DNA of 64,000 nt from Candidatus Bipolaricaulota bacterium (GCA_028277345.1 JANQGM010000025.1:17075-81074); one strand, 5' to 3'. Numbered from the stretch's first letter, positions 23,986 through 33,242 are shown. Made by a program: numbers and translations. Notes: generated by a model from the sequence alone, not told the origin.

Positions 23986-24639
23986 ATGGCCGTCCAGAGA
24001 ACCGATCCCTATATCTGGGTTACGTGGCTGACCAAACTGCTTGCCGGAGAGGCCATGTGCGAATGGTCATCATGGTTTCGAGCCCACCACAAGGATTACG
24101 ATAAGCTTCCCGCGGATTTCGATTTGGCGGGCTGGACGATCGATCATCGCGAGTTGGTGAATGCCCGCCGAGAGCAATTGCTTGATGCCGGCTTCACGGT
24201 TTACATCGAAGATGAGAATGCGTTCAAGCGGATTGGTCAGACGGGAATTGTCGTCTCTGGAAAACCTGACATTCTTGCGATCAAGGACGGCGTCGGCGTC
24301 ATTGAAGACTGCAAAACAGGACGACCAAGGACGTCCGACCAACTGCAGGTCCTCGTCTACATGCTGCTTCTTCCGATTCGCAACCCGCGCGTCGAGGGCG
24401 TTTCGCTCTCCGGGCGCGTGGCGTACAAGACGAATATGGTGGACATTCCAGCGACGGGCCTGGACGATACCTTCAGGACCCGGTTCGTGGACTTGGTGAG
24501 AAAGGTTGGGGGCGACAAGCCGCTGCCGAAATCGCCGGCATGGGCCGAGTGCCGGTGGTGCGACATTGGGCCCGCCGATTGTCTCTATCGCGTTTCCGAG
24601 CCCCCGGAATCCGCAGAAGCGGAAACCGATCTCTTCTAG
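23986..24639 (+). CDS. PD-(D/E)XK nuclease with Cas4-like cysteine pattern
   Basis: A 217-residue RecB/Cas4-type nuclease. The active site is visible as SGKPDILAI (Asp), VIEDCKTGR (E/D-x-K) and the following SDQLQVLVYML (Gln and Tyr of motif QxxxY). One cysteine near the N-terminus (AMCEW, residue 25) and three at the C-terminus (CRWCDIGPADC) match the 1+3 arrangement that binds a 4Fe-4S cluster in Cas4 and AddB. No CRISPR array or other cas gene is in the window, so this is a free-standing member. GAAGGAGG precedes the ATG. It ends 3 bases from a convergent methyltransferase. Confidence 0.8.
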   Translation: MAVQRTDPYIWVTWLTKLLAGEAMCEWSSWFRAHHKDYDKLPADFDLAGWTIDHRELVNARREQLLDAGFTVYIEDENAFKRIGQTGIVVSGKPDILAIKDGVGVIEDCKTGRPRTSDQLQVLVYMLLLPIRNPRVEGVSLSGRVAYKTNMVDIPATGLDDTFRTRFVDLVRKVGGDKPLPKSPAWAECRWCDIGPADCLYRVSEPPESAEAETDLF

Positions 24640-24642
24640 CCT

Positions 24643-25404
24643 CTACCCCCCAAGAGGGGGATCCGGCGCGAGGATGGACATGTACGTCATGCACGCTTCA
24701 AGCGAAACGCGATCCCGATACGTCCGGGCCTCATGATCGTAGGCGCCGCCGGGTTGGAGTTTCTCGATGTGCAATCGCGTCCCTGAAACAAGGGCTCCGA
24801 GTTCTTCAGGAGCGTAGCAGCGAAGCGATTGGGTGACGGTGTCTTTTGGATTGTCCGTGGCCCACCACGTATCCAACAGGCGCGAGGCCTCTTCGTCATA
24901 GTCGTACTGGCGTGAGACATCGGGCCAGACCATCGATCGTCCCGCCGCACGACGCCAGTAGGCGGGCGCATAGACTTCAATGATGGCGCGGCCATCCGGG
25001 AGCAACCATTGAGAGATACGGCGCAACAATCGCTGCTGATCTTCGTCGGTCCCAATACCAAAGCCATCCAAATAACACACCATGTCGAAACGCTGATCGA
25101 TCGAGTAGGCATAGAAATCCTCCTCGACCCAATCGATGGTGCTGATACGATGCGTTGTTGCGAGCTCTTGAGCACACGCGAGGGCTTCAGGAAGAAGGTC
25201 GATGGCGACAACCTGGTGGCCGAGTTCGGTAAGTGCAACGGCTATTTGCCCGCCACCACAGCCCAGTTCCAATATCTGATAGGGACCGGGACGTGTAGGA
25301 AGTCGAAGGGCGGCGGCCTTTTCTCGATGCCAGGATTCGACGGCAGCAGCGCATACGCCGCTCCACTCATGTTGCTTGCGATAGAACGTTCTGACCCAAT
25401 CCAT
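24643..25404 (-). CDS. SAM-dependent methyltransferase
   Basis: A 253-residue class I methyltransferase. Motif I is ILELGCGGGQIAVAL (about residue 44), motif II VVAIDLLPEAL, and the post-motif acidic loop DMVCYLDGFG. The C-terminal half (WRRAAGRSMVWPDVSRQY) is variable and gives no substrate clue. The ATG at 25404 has no Shine-Dalgarno; a -10 TACACT ends 6 bases before it with GAGACA at 17-base spacing, suggesting its own leaderless promoter inside the 3' end of the diguanylate cyclase gene. Confidence 0.85.
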   Translation of the reverse strand: MDWVRTFYRKQHEWSGVCAAAVESWHREKAAALRLPTRPGPYQILELGCGGGQIAVALTELGHQVVAIDLLPEALACAQELATTHRISTIDWVEEDFYAYSIDQRFDMVCYLDGFGIGTDEDQQRLLRRISQWLLPDGRAIIEVYAPAYWRRAAGRSMVWPDVSRQYDYDEEASRLLDTWWATDNPKDTVTQSLRCYAPEELGALVSGTRLHIEKLQPGGAYDHEARTYRDRVSLEACMTYMSILAPDPPLGG

Positions 25405-25410
25405 GCAAGC

Positions 25411-25439
25411 AGTGTATCTAATTGGCGTGGTGCTGTCTC
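25411..25439 (-). promoter_or_regulatory. Leaderless promoter of the methyltransferase gene
   Basis: On the minus strand GAGACA (25434-25439) and TACACT (25411-25416) are 17 bases apart; the ATG follows after 6 bases. It overlaps the last codons of the upstream gene. Confidence 0.45.
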
Positions 25440-26314
25440 TTCTCGGCGTACATGTGCCGGTCGGCAGCTGCCAGGGCGGTTTCCATGGGTTGCGATGAGT
25501 CGGGCATCCAGTGAGCGATGCCGATCGACACCGAGACGGGGAAGTCCAACGCTGGATGAAGCGGCTGTCGCGCACTCAAGGTTTGCAGGATTCGATCTCG
25601 GACGATTGACGTTTCTCCGTTTGTCTCCAACAGGAGAAGCAGGAACTCGTCTCCTCCGTAGCGAACGACATAGTCGGTATCTCGAACGCACTGTCGAAGC
25701 GTCGCGGAAACTTCTTTCAAGACGCGATCTCCAACGGCGTGGCCGTATCGGTCATTGACCTCCTTGAATCGATTGACATCGATCATGAGGATGCCGATCG
25801 GATGCTGGTAGCGCTGCGCGCGCGAAGCCTCTTTGGCCAGGACTTCGGCGAGTGCATAGCGATTGTGTACACCGGTCAAGGGGTCGTGCCTCGCCATGTG
25901 CAGCAGCTTTTCGCGGGAACGCTTCTGCTCGGTGATATCCAGCAGCGAGCCCTCGTAGTAAAGAACCTCACCCGCCCTATCACGGATGGCGCGACACGAA
26001 TCTCGCACCCAAATCAGGCGACCATCGAGACATCGAAGTTGCGTTTCGCCATTGTGGGTTGCGACGCCCTTTCGAAACTGCGCGCGTTGCTCGTCTCGAT
26101 CCGCCGGATTCACATAGAAGTCGGAGGCTCGCATTCCGAGCAAGGCCTGCTTATCCGGATAGCCAAGCATCTGAATCAGGGCGGGATTTGCATCAAGGAT
26201 ACGGCCGTCCGGCGTCGTCATGTACAAACCGAGTGGAAGGCTGTCGAACAGCGAACGATAGCGTGAATCGCTCTTTCCCCATCGTTCAGACTCATGGAGC
26301 TGGCTTTCGGTCAT
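25418..26314 (-). CDS. PAS-GGDEF diguanylate cyclase
   Basis: A 298-residue protein that should make cyclic di-GMP from two GTP. The PAS domain spans about residues 15-130 (SLFDSLPLGLYMTTPDGRIL, ending GSLLDITEQK), followed by a GGDEF domain from about 140. The active site YGGDEF is canonical and an inhibitory RxxD site (RDTD) sits exactly five residues before it, so product inhibition is expected. No membrane segment is present. GGGGGA precedes the ATG. No EAL or HD-GYP gene lies in the window, though orn, which degrades the pGpG product, does. Confidence 0.94.
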   Translation of the reverse strand: MTESQLHESERWGKSDSRYRSLFDSLPLGLYMTTPDGRILDANPALIQMLGYPDKQALLGMRASDFYVNPADRDEQRAQFRKGVATHNGETQLRCLDGRLIWVRDSCRAIRDRAGEVLYYEGSLLDITEQKRSREKLLHMARHDPLTGVHNRYALAEVLAKEASRAQRYQHPIGILMIDVNRFKEVNDRYGHAVGDRVLKEVSATLRQCVRDTDYVVRYGGDEFLLLLLETNGETSIVRDRILQTLSARQPLHPALDFPVSVSIGIAHWMPDSSQPMETALAAADRHMYAEKRQHHAN

Positions 26315-26406
26315 GGGTCCCCCGTTTCGAGTTCGCGCCCTCCTACTCCATCAACCTACACAAGAAGGCGCGATGGGTTCAACAGCGAGTACGGGGGAGA
26401 ATGGCG

Positions 26407-27624
26407 CTAGGATGAAACACGTTCGTCGAGAAACGCCGTGATGCGATCGATGAACTCCTGCTGAGGGTTGGCGCCGCGAAGAATGCCAACGGCCCGGCCG
26501 TCCACAAAGAGCGTGGGATGCGGGTTGCGGCCTCCCCGCCCGGGAAGGCTGATTCCGATATCCGCATGTTGCGCTTCCTTGATGCCGTTGACGACACACC
26601 CCATGACGGCAATCACGAGGTTCTCTGATCCGGGATAGCGGGTACGCCAGTCCGCGGCGTGATCGACCACATAGGTCTCGATGGCGTGGACAAAGGACTG
26701 GAATTGCACTCGATCCGTCCGCCCGCATCCCGGACAACTGATCAATGTGGGGACAAACCGGCGGAGCGCGTTGGCCTGCAAGATGTGTTGGCAGGCGCGG
26801 ACTTCTTGGATTCGCGGATCGACTGCGCCGCGATCCTGTCCGGGCGTAACCGAAACGCGGAGCGTATCGCCGATGCCTTCTGACAGCAGATGTGTCATGG
26901 CCACAGTGGATGCAATGATGCCGGCATCTCCCGTTCCCGCCTCCGTTAGTCCGAGATGTAGGGGGAACGTCGTCCGAGCAGCGAGGGCGCGATAGATCGC
27001 GATCAAGGTTGGGATATGACTGACTTTCGCAGAGAGAATCATGCGGTCTTCTGGCAGGCCGTGGGCAAGTGCGAACTCAGCGGAATCAAGGGTCGAACGG
27101 AGCATGGCGTGTTCGAGAAGCCGATTCATCGGCCACTGCGGGTGCTCGGACAAGAGGCGGTCCTTGACGGCATCGTCCAAGGATCCCCAATTGGCGCCAA
27201 TGCGGATTGCTTTGCCATTGGCGATTGCAACGTCCAGGATTCGGGTGAAGTGCTCGTCATGCGTGTTTCCGAATCCAAGGTTGCCGGGGTTGATGCGGTA
27301 CTTGTCGAGGACCCGAGCGCATGCGGGATGGTCTTCGAGAAGACGATGTCCGTCGAAGTGAAAATCGCCGACCAGCGGGACGAAGCAGCCGGCATCATCA
27401 AGGCGAGATCGAATCTCCATGACCGCGCCTGCGTCTTTCGAATCCAGAATGGCGATGCGAACGAGTTCGCTTCCCTCGTTCGCGAGGGCGTGAATTTGGC
27501 GGACTGTGGACGCCACTTCAGCGGTGCGGGTGTCCGTCATGGACTGGACGCGAATGGGGTTCTCCCCGCCGATTGCCAGGGATCTAACCCTTATTTCATG
27601 GCTTTCGCGTCGTTTGATCTCCAT
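26407..27624 (-). CDS. ispG: (E)-4-hydroxy-3-methylbut-2-enyl-diphosphate synthase (IspG/GcpE)
   Basis: A 405-residue enzyme of the MEP isoprenoid pathway that reductively opens MEcPP to HMBPP using a 4Fe-4S cluster. The N-terminal TIM barrel begins RVRSLAIGGENPIRVQSMTD; the C-terminal cluster domain has SCPGCGRTD and VMGCVVNGIKEA, which carry the three cluster cysteines. The start at 27624 (MEIKRRESHE) gives the family-typical N-terminus with AGAGG upstream; an ATG at 27666 with GAGGG before it is an alternative adding 14 residues. It shows isoprenoids are made by the MEP route. Confidence 0.96.
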   Translation of the reverse strand: MEIKRRESHEIRVRSLAIGGENPIRVQSMTDTRTAEVASTVRQIHALANEGSELVRIAILDSKDAGAVMEIRSRLDDAGCFVPLVGDFHFDGHRLLEDHPACARVLDKYRINPGNLGFGNTHDEHFTRILDVAIANGKAIRIGANWGSLDDAVKDRLLSEHPQWPMNRLLEHAMLRSTLDSAEFALAHGLPEDRMILSAKVSHIPTLIAIYRALAARTTFPLHLGLTEAGTGDAGIIASTVAMTHLLSEGIGDTLRVSVTPGQDRGAVDPRIQEVRACQHILQANALRRFVPTLISCPGCGRTDRVQFQSFVHAIETYVVDHAADWRTRYPGSENLVIAVMGCVVNGIKEAQHADIGISLPGRGGRNPHPTLFVDGRAVGILRGANPQQEFIDRITAFLDERVSS

Positions 27625-27710
27625 CGATGACCTCTTCGAGTGAAGGGTATCCGATGTTTGCGCCATACAAAAACCCTCGGATTCTTGGATGGCGGCAGAT
27701 TGCCGACACC

Positions 27711-29222
27711 CTAGAGCGAGCGCACGAAGACGTTCATCCGTGCTTCATCCAAGGTTACCCGGAGTCCTGAGTCACGAAGCGCTTCGAAAGAAGCGGTCAA
27801 GTACTGAGCAAAGGCACCGTCCGGTTCGTCCTCAAGAAACGGATTGAACACAGAGGTGGGCTGTCCCAGGTGTTCGGCGCCCTGCATCAAGATTTTTTTC
27901 GCGGCCCATGCGTCGAGTGCGATGGGATCTGTGCTGGCAGCGATGATTCCGGCTTCGGATGTCTTAGAGTAATAGACCATCGGCCCCTGATCCGGAAGGA
28001 AGCAGACGTGAACAGCATCCAAGATGTTCAACGTAGGAAACCGCGTCTCTGCCAATGCCGTGCCCATGCCTCCCGTGCGGACGGCATCATGTGCCCGCGT
28101 GCCCGCGGTCCACGAGAGGCGATCGGAGACCACGCCCATATAGTGCTTGACACTGGCAGTCGCTCCATAGATGAAGTGCGGTTTGAGCACCGGCATGTTG
28201 ATGATCTTTAGCTTCTGTGAGTCGTATCGTTCACCCTCAGCATCCCAAATCCCATGCTTGAAGCTGATGTGCGTTCCAAAGGCGGATTTAAACTTGGGGT
28301 ACGTCACGGCCATGCCTGACGGCGAGGTGGCCGGTTCTTCGACCACATAGCCGTTCGAAAAATCACCGGCTTCGTATTCTTCAACAAGTCTCGATGTGAA
28401 GACGTCCCACAGAGACGTGGATACGGCATGTGTGGAGGCGAACTCGTCGACAACGGCCTGCATCGATTGTGCGCGAGACGCCGCGTTATTGAGACGCCAG
28501 TTCATGGCCCCTCCATTTCCGCGCGCGCCGTACTGCGCTTGCCCGTTATCGGCGACGATGATCTCGCCGGTGAATCCATCTGGGTGATTCACAATGGCCT
28601 GAATAACGGCCTTGACCAAATCCGTATTGGTGCCGCCTCGCTGATCCCATTGCGCATTGACCTTGAGAATAACGACATCATCCTTGGAGATGAGGCCGTT
28701 TCTCGCGGCGGTGCTCGAAGCAGCGGTGCTTCGATAGAAGGCGGTTCCTTGATCCGACATCAGCTCGAGAAGGGCGGGGATCCCCATATTCTCCGAGTCG
28801 ATGTTTTGAATCGCGAACAGATTGGAAGCGGGCCCCGCTGTCGCACGGGTTTCGGCAAGAGAGAGCGGGATCACAGCGGGTACGGACGATGGCGTCAAGG
28901 GGCTATTGGGCGCCATGGAGAGCCAGGAAACGCCGCCGACTACGAGGATGCCTGTCGCAAGAAGCAGTCCAAATGTCCGGCGGTTCCATTCACGAGGCTT
29001 CGCCAAGCGCGCGAGAGGGAGCAGGGGGAGTAGGTAGGCGGCGACCCAGGCGGTGCTGTTGGCGGCGGCAACGCGTTGGCAGGGGTACGCGGCGCGCGAA
29101 GGTTTTGTACCCGTTCTAAGGACAAACCAAATCAAGCTGAGCAATCCAACGACGAAGGTACTCTGCGTCAGCCAAACCCAGAAGCGTACGCTTTGGCGAG
29201 ATGGTTTCCGTGGACAAGACAA
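27711..29222 (-). CDS. DUF362 family protein with N-terminal membrane segments
   Basis: A 503-residue protein. The first 120 residues contain about three hydrophobic segments (around 17-35, 60-72 and 84-103); the rest is a DUF362-type domain with ISKDDVVILKVNAQWDQRGG, GEIIVADNGQAQYG and MPVLKPHFIYGATASVKHYM. DUF362 proteins are often found beside Fe-S enzymes but their chemistry is unknown; no ferredoxin-type cysteine motif is present here. The start is TTG at 29222, supported by AAAGGAGG 8 bases upstream. It lies 44 bases downstream of ispG's alternative start, in the same direction. Confidence 0.82.
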   Translation of the reverse strand: MSCPRKPSRQSVRFWVWLTQSTFVVGLLSLIWFVLRTGTKPSRAAYPCQRVAAANSTAWVAAYLLPLLPLARLAKPREWNRRTFGLLLATGILVVGGVSWLSMAPNSPLTPSSVPAVIPLSLAETRATAGPASNLFAIQNIDSENMGIPALLELMSDQGTAFYRSTAASSTAARNGLISKDDVVILKVNAQWDQRGGTNTDLVKAVIQAIVNHPDGFTGEIIVADNGQAQYGARGNGGAMNWRLNNAASRAQSMQAVVDEFASTHAVSTSLWDVFTSRLVEEYEAGDFSNGYVVEEPATSPSGMAVTYPKFKSAFGTHISFKHGIWDAEGERYDSQKLKIINMPVLKPHFIYGATASVKHYMGVVSDRLSWTAGTRAHDAVRTGGMGTALAETRFPTLNILDAVHVCFLPDQGPMVYYSKTSEAGIIAASTDPIALDAWAAKKILMQGAEHLGQPTSVFNPFLEDEPDGAFAQYLTASFEALRDSGLRVTLDEARMNVFVRSL

Positions 29223-29333
29223 TGCTATCGCCTCCTTTTGGGAGTGAGACGCTCGCCTTTGCTCAGTCCGCGAACTTTCAGTATACAGTTTTTGAAGCGA
29301 TAAATAGCAGAATGCGGCGGCTCATGAGGGTCA

Positions 29334-29957
29334 TCAGTCCGATGCTTCGGGAACGTCCTGGTGAGACCAATCTTCGGGATTTTCGGCGTTGTTGGGTGAG
29401 AGCCCCAGCACATCTCCCGAGGTCTCGACGCCAAGGCCGAGAACGGTACGGTTGGCGTAATTGAAATAAGCGGTCACCTGGTTGATTTCCAGGATCTCGT
29501 CATCGCACCATCCGGCGGCGCGGAGTTCGGTAAGGTCCGATGCTGTGATCGAAGACGGATCGCGGGTTAATGCTTGAGCATAGAGGATGGCGCGTGTTTC
29601 TTTCTCGGAGAAGGTCGGTTCGAACTTCCCGTTTTCCAAGGCCGCTCGAAGCTCATGCGCTTTCACATCGTCTCCGAGGTGTCGAGACATGCCGGTAAAA
29701 TGGTGTTCCACACAGTAGTCACACCTGTTGAGAAGGCTGATGAACACGCCGAGCGCCTCCAAGAACCAACGCGGAATCGTATTGCGCACGTGATGGAGTG
29801 TGGCCTTGTACAGCGCCATGTGGCCTTCCATCGTGTGGGGGCGAAGGCTGTGCGCCAGCATGATGTTATCCACGTTGTCGTCGGGCCCCTTGACGCGATC
29901 GTAGAGCTCCCGCAGTCTGCCGGCGGATTCCGAATACGGAATATGACGAATCCACAT
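29334..29957 (-). CDS. AhpD-like/carboxymuconolactone decarboxylase family protein
   Basis: A 207-residue protein of the peroxidase-related AhpD-like group. The redox motif C-x2-C-x2-HH is visible as RCDYCVEHHFTGM, and the surrounding all-helical pattern (FLEALGVFISLLN, EKETRAILYAQALT) fits. Members couple thiol redox chemistry to peroxide reduction. Many close relatives lack a tested role. CGGGAGG precedes the ATG at 29957. Confidence 0.9.
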   Translation of the reverse strand: MWIRHIPYSESAGRLRELYDRVKGPDDNVDNIMLAHSLRPHTMEGHMALYKATLHHVRNTIPRWFLEALGVFISLLNRCDYCVEHHFTGMSRHLGDDVKAHELRAALENGKFEPTFSEKETRAILYAQALTRDPSSITASDLTELRAAGWCDDEILEINQVTAYFNYANRTVLGLGVETSGDVLGLSPNNAENPEDWSHQDVPEASD

Positions 29958-30150
29958 ACCTGCCTCCCGAGTTTCTTGAGATCGTTGGCGCGAGTGATTT
30001 TCCGGATGATACGTGAGAACCCCTGGGAAGCCGAGGGCTAGGCCGCGTGAGTGTGGAAGATTCTGGAAACGACTTGCCAGCGCCCGTTCATCCGATCCAG
30101 TGAGAGGTCGTCCGCAGAAGGCCTTATACTCTCCTTTTCAAGGAGGTTCA

Positions 30151-30306
30151 ATGGCTCATCATTGCTCGGATTGCGAAGCGAATCTAGCGTCCTGTCCGTG
30201 CACGAATCTGTCTTGCGAACGGCGCGGCCATTGCTGTCAATGTATCGCCGCGCACATCGCCAAGGACTCGTTGCCTGCCTGCGCACGCCATCTCTCGGAA
30301 AGCTAG
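30151..30306 (+). CDS. Small cysteine-rich protein (DUF6485-like)
   Basis: A 51-residue protein with nine cysteines: HCSDCEANLASCPCTN, CERRGHCCQCIAAH and PACARH. The arrangement resembles the DUF6485 family of small cysteine-rich proteins seen in anaerobes, probably metal-binding. CAAGGAGG lies correctly before the ATG at 30151 and a TATACT -10-like box is 20 bases further up. Function unknown. Confidence 0.75.
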   Translation: MAHHCSDCEANLASCPCTNLSCERRGHCCQCIAAHIAKDSLPACARHLSES

Positions 30307-30476
30307 CGACCCCTGGGTGCGTTGAGATGGGTCTGCGGAGGGAAGCGATGCTGATGCCGCAGAGGCCATGGGTTGACGATGGCGTGCAATGGATGGAATC
30401 CAATCGCAGGGCGTGAGCGTTGCGTTCAGGAGTGAATCTCAAACGGTAGCGCCGTCTGACAGGCTCTGTCATTGAT

Positions 30477-31610
30477 TTAGGCGACGAGAGCGGCGTACGT
30501 CTCAAGCGCCGTTTCGATCTCCGAGACCTCGATGAATTCGTTGGGTTGGTGCGCTTGGCGGATACTGCCCGGTCCGCAGATGAGAATGGGAACATCGAGA
30601 ATGGGCGAGATGGATACGGCGTCTGTGGAATAAGGCGTGAGGCCGCGAACCCGATCGGCTCCCAAGCGTTCGATGACGCGTCGAACGCAGGGATGGTTGC
30701 GGGATGTCAGGACGGGCGGATGATAGCTGATTTCGCGTACGGAGAAGGTACATCGAGCGTTTGCGGCTTCGGCTTCGCCGATGGATGTGACGAGGTCGAG
30801 TGCGGCAATATGGTGTTCGTTCGAAGCGACTCGGATATCGAGCTGCACGCACGCGGATTCGGGCACGATGTTGACCTGGCGTCCGCCGTCGAAACGGCCG
30901 ATGTTGAGCGTTGTACGTCCGCGTCCGGAAATCGCTGGCCATGTCGAGAGTTCTTGCTCGATTCGCGTGCAGAACCGCGCAGCGGGCAGGATCGCATTTG
31001 TTCCCTCTTCGGGCATCGAACCATGACCTTCTGATCCGGTAAACCGAGCTTCCAGCCACAATTCGCCCTTTTGCCCCAGGTGCACGAGATTGCGCGTCGG
31101 TTCGGCGATGAGGACCAAGCGCGCATCATCGATGCGTCCTGAGGCCGCAACAGAGGCGGCGCCCCGGTATCCCCACTCCTCATCCGCTGTCAACAGGAGG
31201 ACGATATCCTGTTTCGGAACGGTACGGGAGAGGGAAAGCTGGGCGCACGTTTGCATCAATACGGCGACGGCCGCTTTCATATCGGCGGCGCCGAGTCCCC
31301 AAAGGCGTGCGTCACGAATCTCCGGCTGAAGGGGCGGGCGATGCCAGGCCTGGCTGGTGGCGGCCACGGTATCCAGGTGTCCACAGAGAACAAGGCTTCC
31401 TGATCCCTCTCCGGCAAGGCGAGCGACGAGTGACGAGCGATCGGCTTCGAGCGCGATCAATTCGGATGAGATCCCGACCGAGTTCAGCCATCCAGCCGCG
31501 AAGCGAGCGAGAACGTGTTCCTGACCGGGAGGATTGAAGCTGGGGATCCGAATCAGCGATTGAGCCAGTTCCAGCGTCCCGGCGAGTAAATTTGGACTAT
31601 CGGCTCGCAT
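30477..31610 (-). CDS. M20 family metallopeptidase (ArgE/DapE-like)
   Basis: A 377-residue di-zinc amidohydrolase. Metal ligands and catalytic residues are seen in LVLCGHLDTVAA, WGLGAADMKAAVAVL, LTADEEWGYRGA, LIAEPT and the C-terminal HQPNEFIEV. The family includes acetylornithine deacetylase, succinyl-DAP desuccinylase and carboxypeptidases; no arg or dap genes are adjacent, so the substrate is open. AAAGGGTG precedes the ATG. It is divergent from the cation transporter with only 28 bases between starts. Confidence 0.9.
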   Translation of the reverse strand: MRADSPNLLAGTLELAQSLIRIPSFNPPGQEHVLARFAAGWLNSVGISSELIALEADRSSLVARLAGEGSGSLVLCGHLDTVAATSQAWHRPPLQPEIRDARLWGLGAADMKAAVAVLMQTCAQLSLSRTVPKQDIVLLLTADEEWGYRGAASVAASGRIDDARLVLIAEPTRNLVHLGQKGELWLEARFTGSEGHGSMPEEGTNAILPAARFCTRIEQELSTWPAISGRGRTTLNIGRFDGGRQVNIVPESACVQLDIRVASNEHHIAALDLVTSIGEAEAANARCTFSVREISYHPPVLTSRNHPCVRRVIERLGADRVRGLTPYSTDAVSISPILDVPILICGPGSIRQAHQPNEFIEVSEIETALETYAALVA

Positions 31611-31626
31611 TTAGCACCCTTTCGCT

Positions 31627-31632
31627 TACACT
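31627..31632 (+). promoter_or_regulatory. -10 element 6 bases before the cation-transporter ATG (leaderless)
   Basis: TACACT followed by TTGACG... the ATG starts 6 bases after the hexamer and no Shine-Dalgarno is present. The -35 at 17 bases (CTCGCA) is weak. Confidence 0.4.
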
Positions 31633-31638
31633 TTGACG

Positions 31639-32289
31639 ATGAATCCTGATTCAGGACAGGGACAAGATCAAGTGGACACACTGCGTTGGCACCGCACCGC
31701 TCTGTGGCTCGTGATCGGGACCATCGTCTATAACGTTGTCGAAGCCGGGATCTCACTGTGGTTTGGGCTTCGAGCGGGAAGCGTTGCCCTCTTGGGTTTT
31801 GGCCTCGACTCAGTCATTGAGACCGTGGCCGCCGGCGTTCTCTTGTGGCGGCTCAGCCATGGCATGAAAGGGGTCTCGGGCCCACACCTGGCGGCGATGG
31901 ATGCACGCGTTCATCGAATCGTTGGGGTGACGTTTCTGATTCTCGCCGCCTATATACTGGTTCAATCTGTATGGATCCTGGTTCTCAAGATTCCTCCCAG
32001 TGGAAGCCCGGTGGGCATCGGACTTGCCTTGGTTTCGATCGTCGTCATGCCGTTGGTGTCCTTCGGGAAGATCCGAGCCGCTCGGCGGTTGCAGAGCCAG
32101 GCACTGCTTGCGGAAGCCAAGGAAACGCTCGCGTGCTCGTATCTTTCGCTAACCTTGCTCGCAGGATTATTGCTCAATAGCCTGCTCGGGAGGTGGTGGG
32201 CGGACCCGATCGCCGCGGGATTGATGATTCCTTGGCTTCTCAAGGAAGGATTGGAAGGCGTTCGCGGCCAGAGTTGTGCGTGTTCCTAG
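31639..32289 (+). CDS. Cation diffusion facilitator-like membrane protein
   Basis: A 216-residue protein with five to six membrane segments and no cytoplasmic C-terminal domain. Segment 2 (SVALLGFGLDSVIETVAAGV) carries the Asp in the place of the CDF metal site, and AKETLACSYLSL near residue 165 and WADPIAAGLMIPW continue the pattern; in classical CDFs the helix 5 site is HxxxD, here ETLAC. It resembles small cation transporters annotated as Co/Zn/Cd efflux-like. The terminal QSCACS adds cysteines. Start at 31639 has no Shine-Dalgarno. Confidence 0.78.
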   Translation: MNPDSGQGQDQVDTLRWHRTALWLVIGTIVYNVVEAGISLWFGLRAGSVALLGFGLDSVIETVAAGVLLWRLSHGMKGVSGPHLAAMDARVHRIVGVTFLILAAYILVQSVWILVLKIPPSGSPVGIGLALVSIVVMPLVSFGKIRAARRLQSQALLAEAKETLACSYLSLTLLAGLLLNSLLGRWWADPIAAGLMIPWLLKEGLEGVRGQSCACS

Positions 32290-32398
32290 CTAATGGCCAG
32301 GGCTTCATCCGATTCACATATCCGTTCTCTAGACTTGGGGCGAGGTGGCTGATCGCAGCCTCATTCATCCATGAAGTCAAGAGGGGGGGCGCGCGCTC

Positions 32399-33067
32399 AT
32401 GCTTCAAAGGTCCTTGCGAACCGTTTGTTTCCTGGGGGTCGTCGCGGTCTTGACGATTCCGGGTGTCTCCCAAGATGGTGGGATGTCCCCGGCGGCGCCA
32501 GCCCGGGTGGAGGCCAGCGACGATCTCCACACGGATCGGATTCAGGTTCAATGGGAGCCGGTATCTGGTGCAACGTCCTATGAGGTATGGCGGTCGACGT
32601 TCCAAGAACACATGTACATTCCCATTGCCTACACGAGATTGACGGAGATTGTCGATCGGACGATCCAGGCATCGCAGTACTACTATTACAAGGTTCGCGC
32701 GTGCGGGGATGATGGGTGCGGGGCATTCTCGGCCTTTGATGTGGGTTCGTGGATGATCAGTGTTCCCGATCATGTTTGGGCAACGCGAGGACGATTCGCC
32801 GACTGCATCGTTGTGACGTGGGATTGGGTCGATGGCGCTACGCTCTACTACGTCTATCGTTCGGACCACATCGATTCGGGATACCACATGCTTGCCATGG
32901 TTGACGAGAGAGAGTTCCGCGATACAGGGGCCTTGGCCGGCAAGGTGTACTACTATCGAATTCGCGCGCTGACGACGTCGACGGGGAGCGATCTGAGTCC
33001 GCCGGTGATCGGGTATCGAGATGAATCCCTGCGCCATCGCGCGGCGGCATGGCGGTTCTCGGACTAG
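32399..33067 (+). CDS. Secreted protein with two fibronectin type III-like repeats
   Basis: A 222-residue protein with a signal peptide (residues 1-25, TVCFLGVVAVLTIPGVSQ). Two repeats follow, about 37-115 and 123-210, each with the fibronectin III pattern: IQVQWEPVSGATSYEVWRS and YYYYKVRACGDDGCGAFS in the first, IVVTWDWVDGATLYYVYRS and YYYRIRALTTSTGSDLSPP in the second. Such modules serve in extracellular binding. No catalytic domain is present. It has a G-rich ribosome-binding region. Neighbours give no functional hint. Confidence 0.8.
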   Translation: MLQRSLRTVCFLGVVAVLTIPGVSQDGGMSPAAPARVEASDDLHTDRIQVQWEPVSGATSYEVWRSTFQEHMYIPIAYTRLTEIVDRTIQASQYYYYKVRACGDDGCGAFSAFDVGSWMISVPDHVWATRGRFADCIVVTWDWVDGATLYYVYRSDHIDSGYHMLAMVDEREFRDTGALAGKVYYYRIRALTTSTGSDLSPPVIGYRDESLRHRAAAWRFSD

Positions 33068-33242
33068 CCGCACAACGCTTCGCACAGTTCGCTCTTGTCT
33101 TCGCGCGATCCAGCACGCGCATCTAATCCATCGAATGTGTTCAGCACCCTCAGGAAGCACCGCAATGATCCGATAGGGGGTGGCGGACCACGATCGCGAT
33201 GGGCACAATCGACGACGATTCGTCCGGGACATAGGAGGGCAC

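Noticed and set aside
30038..30595. Long minus-strand frame of 185 codons opposite the small cysteine-rich gene
   Set aside because: Arginine/serine-rich shadow of the DUF6485-like and M20 genes with no ribosome-binding site and no family features.
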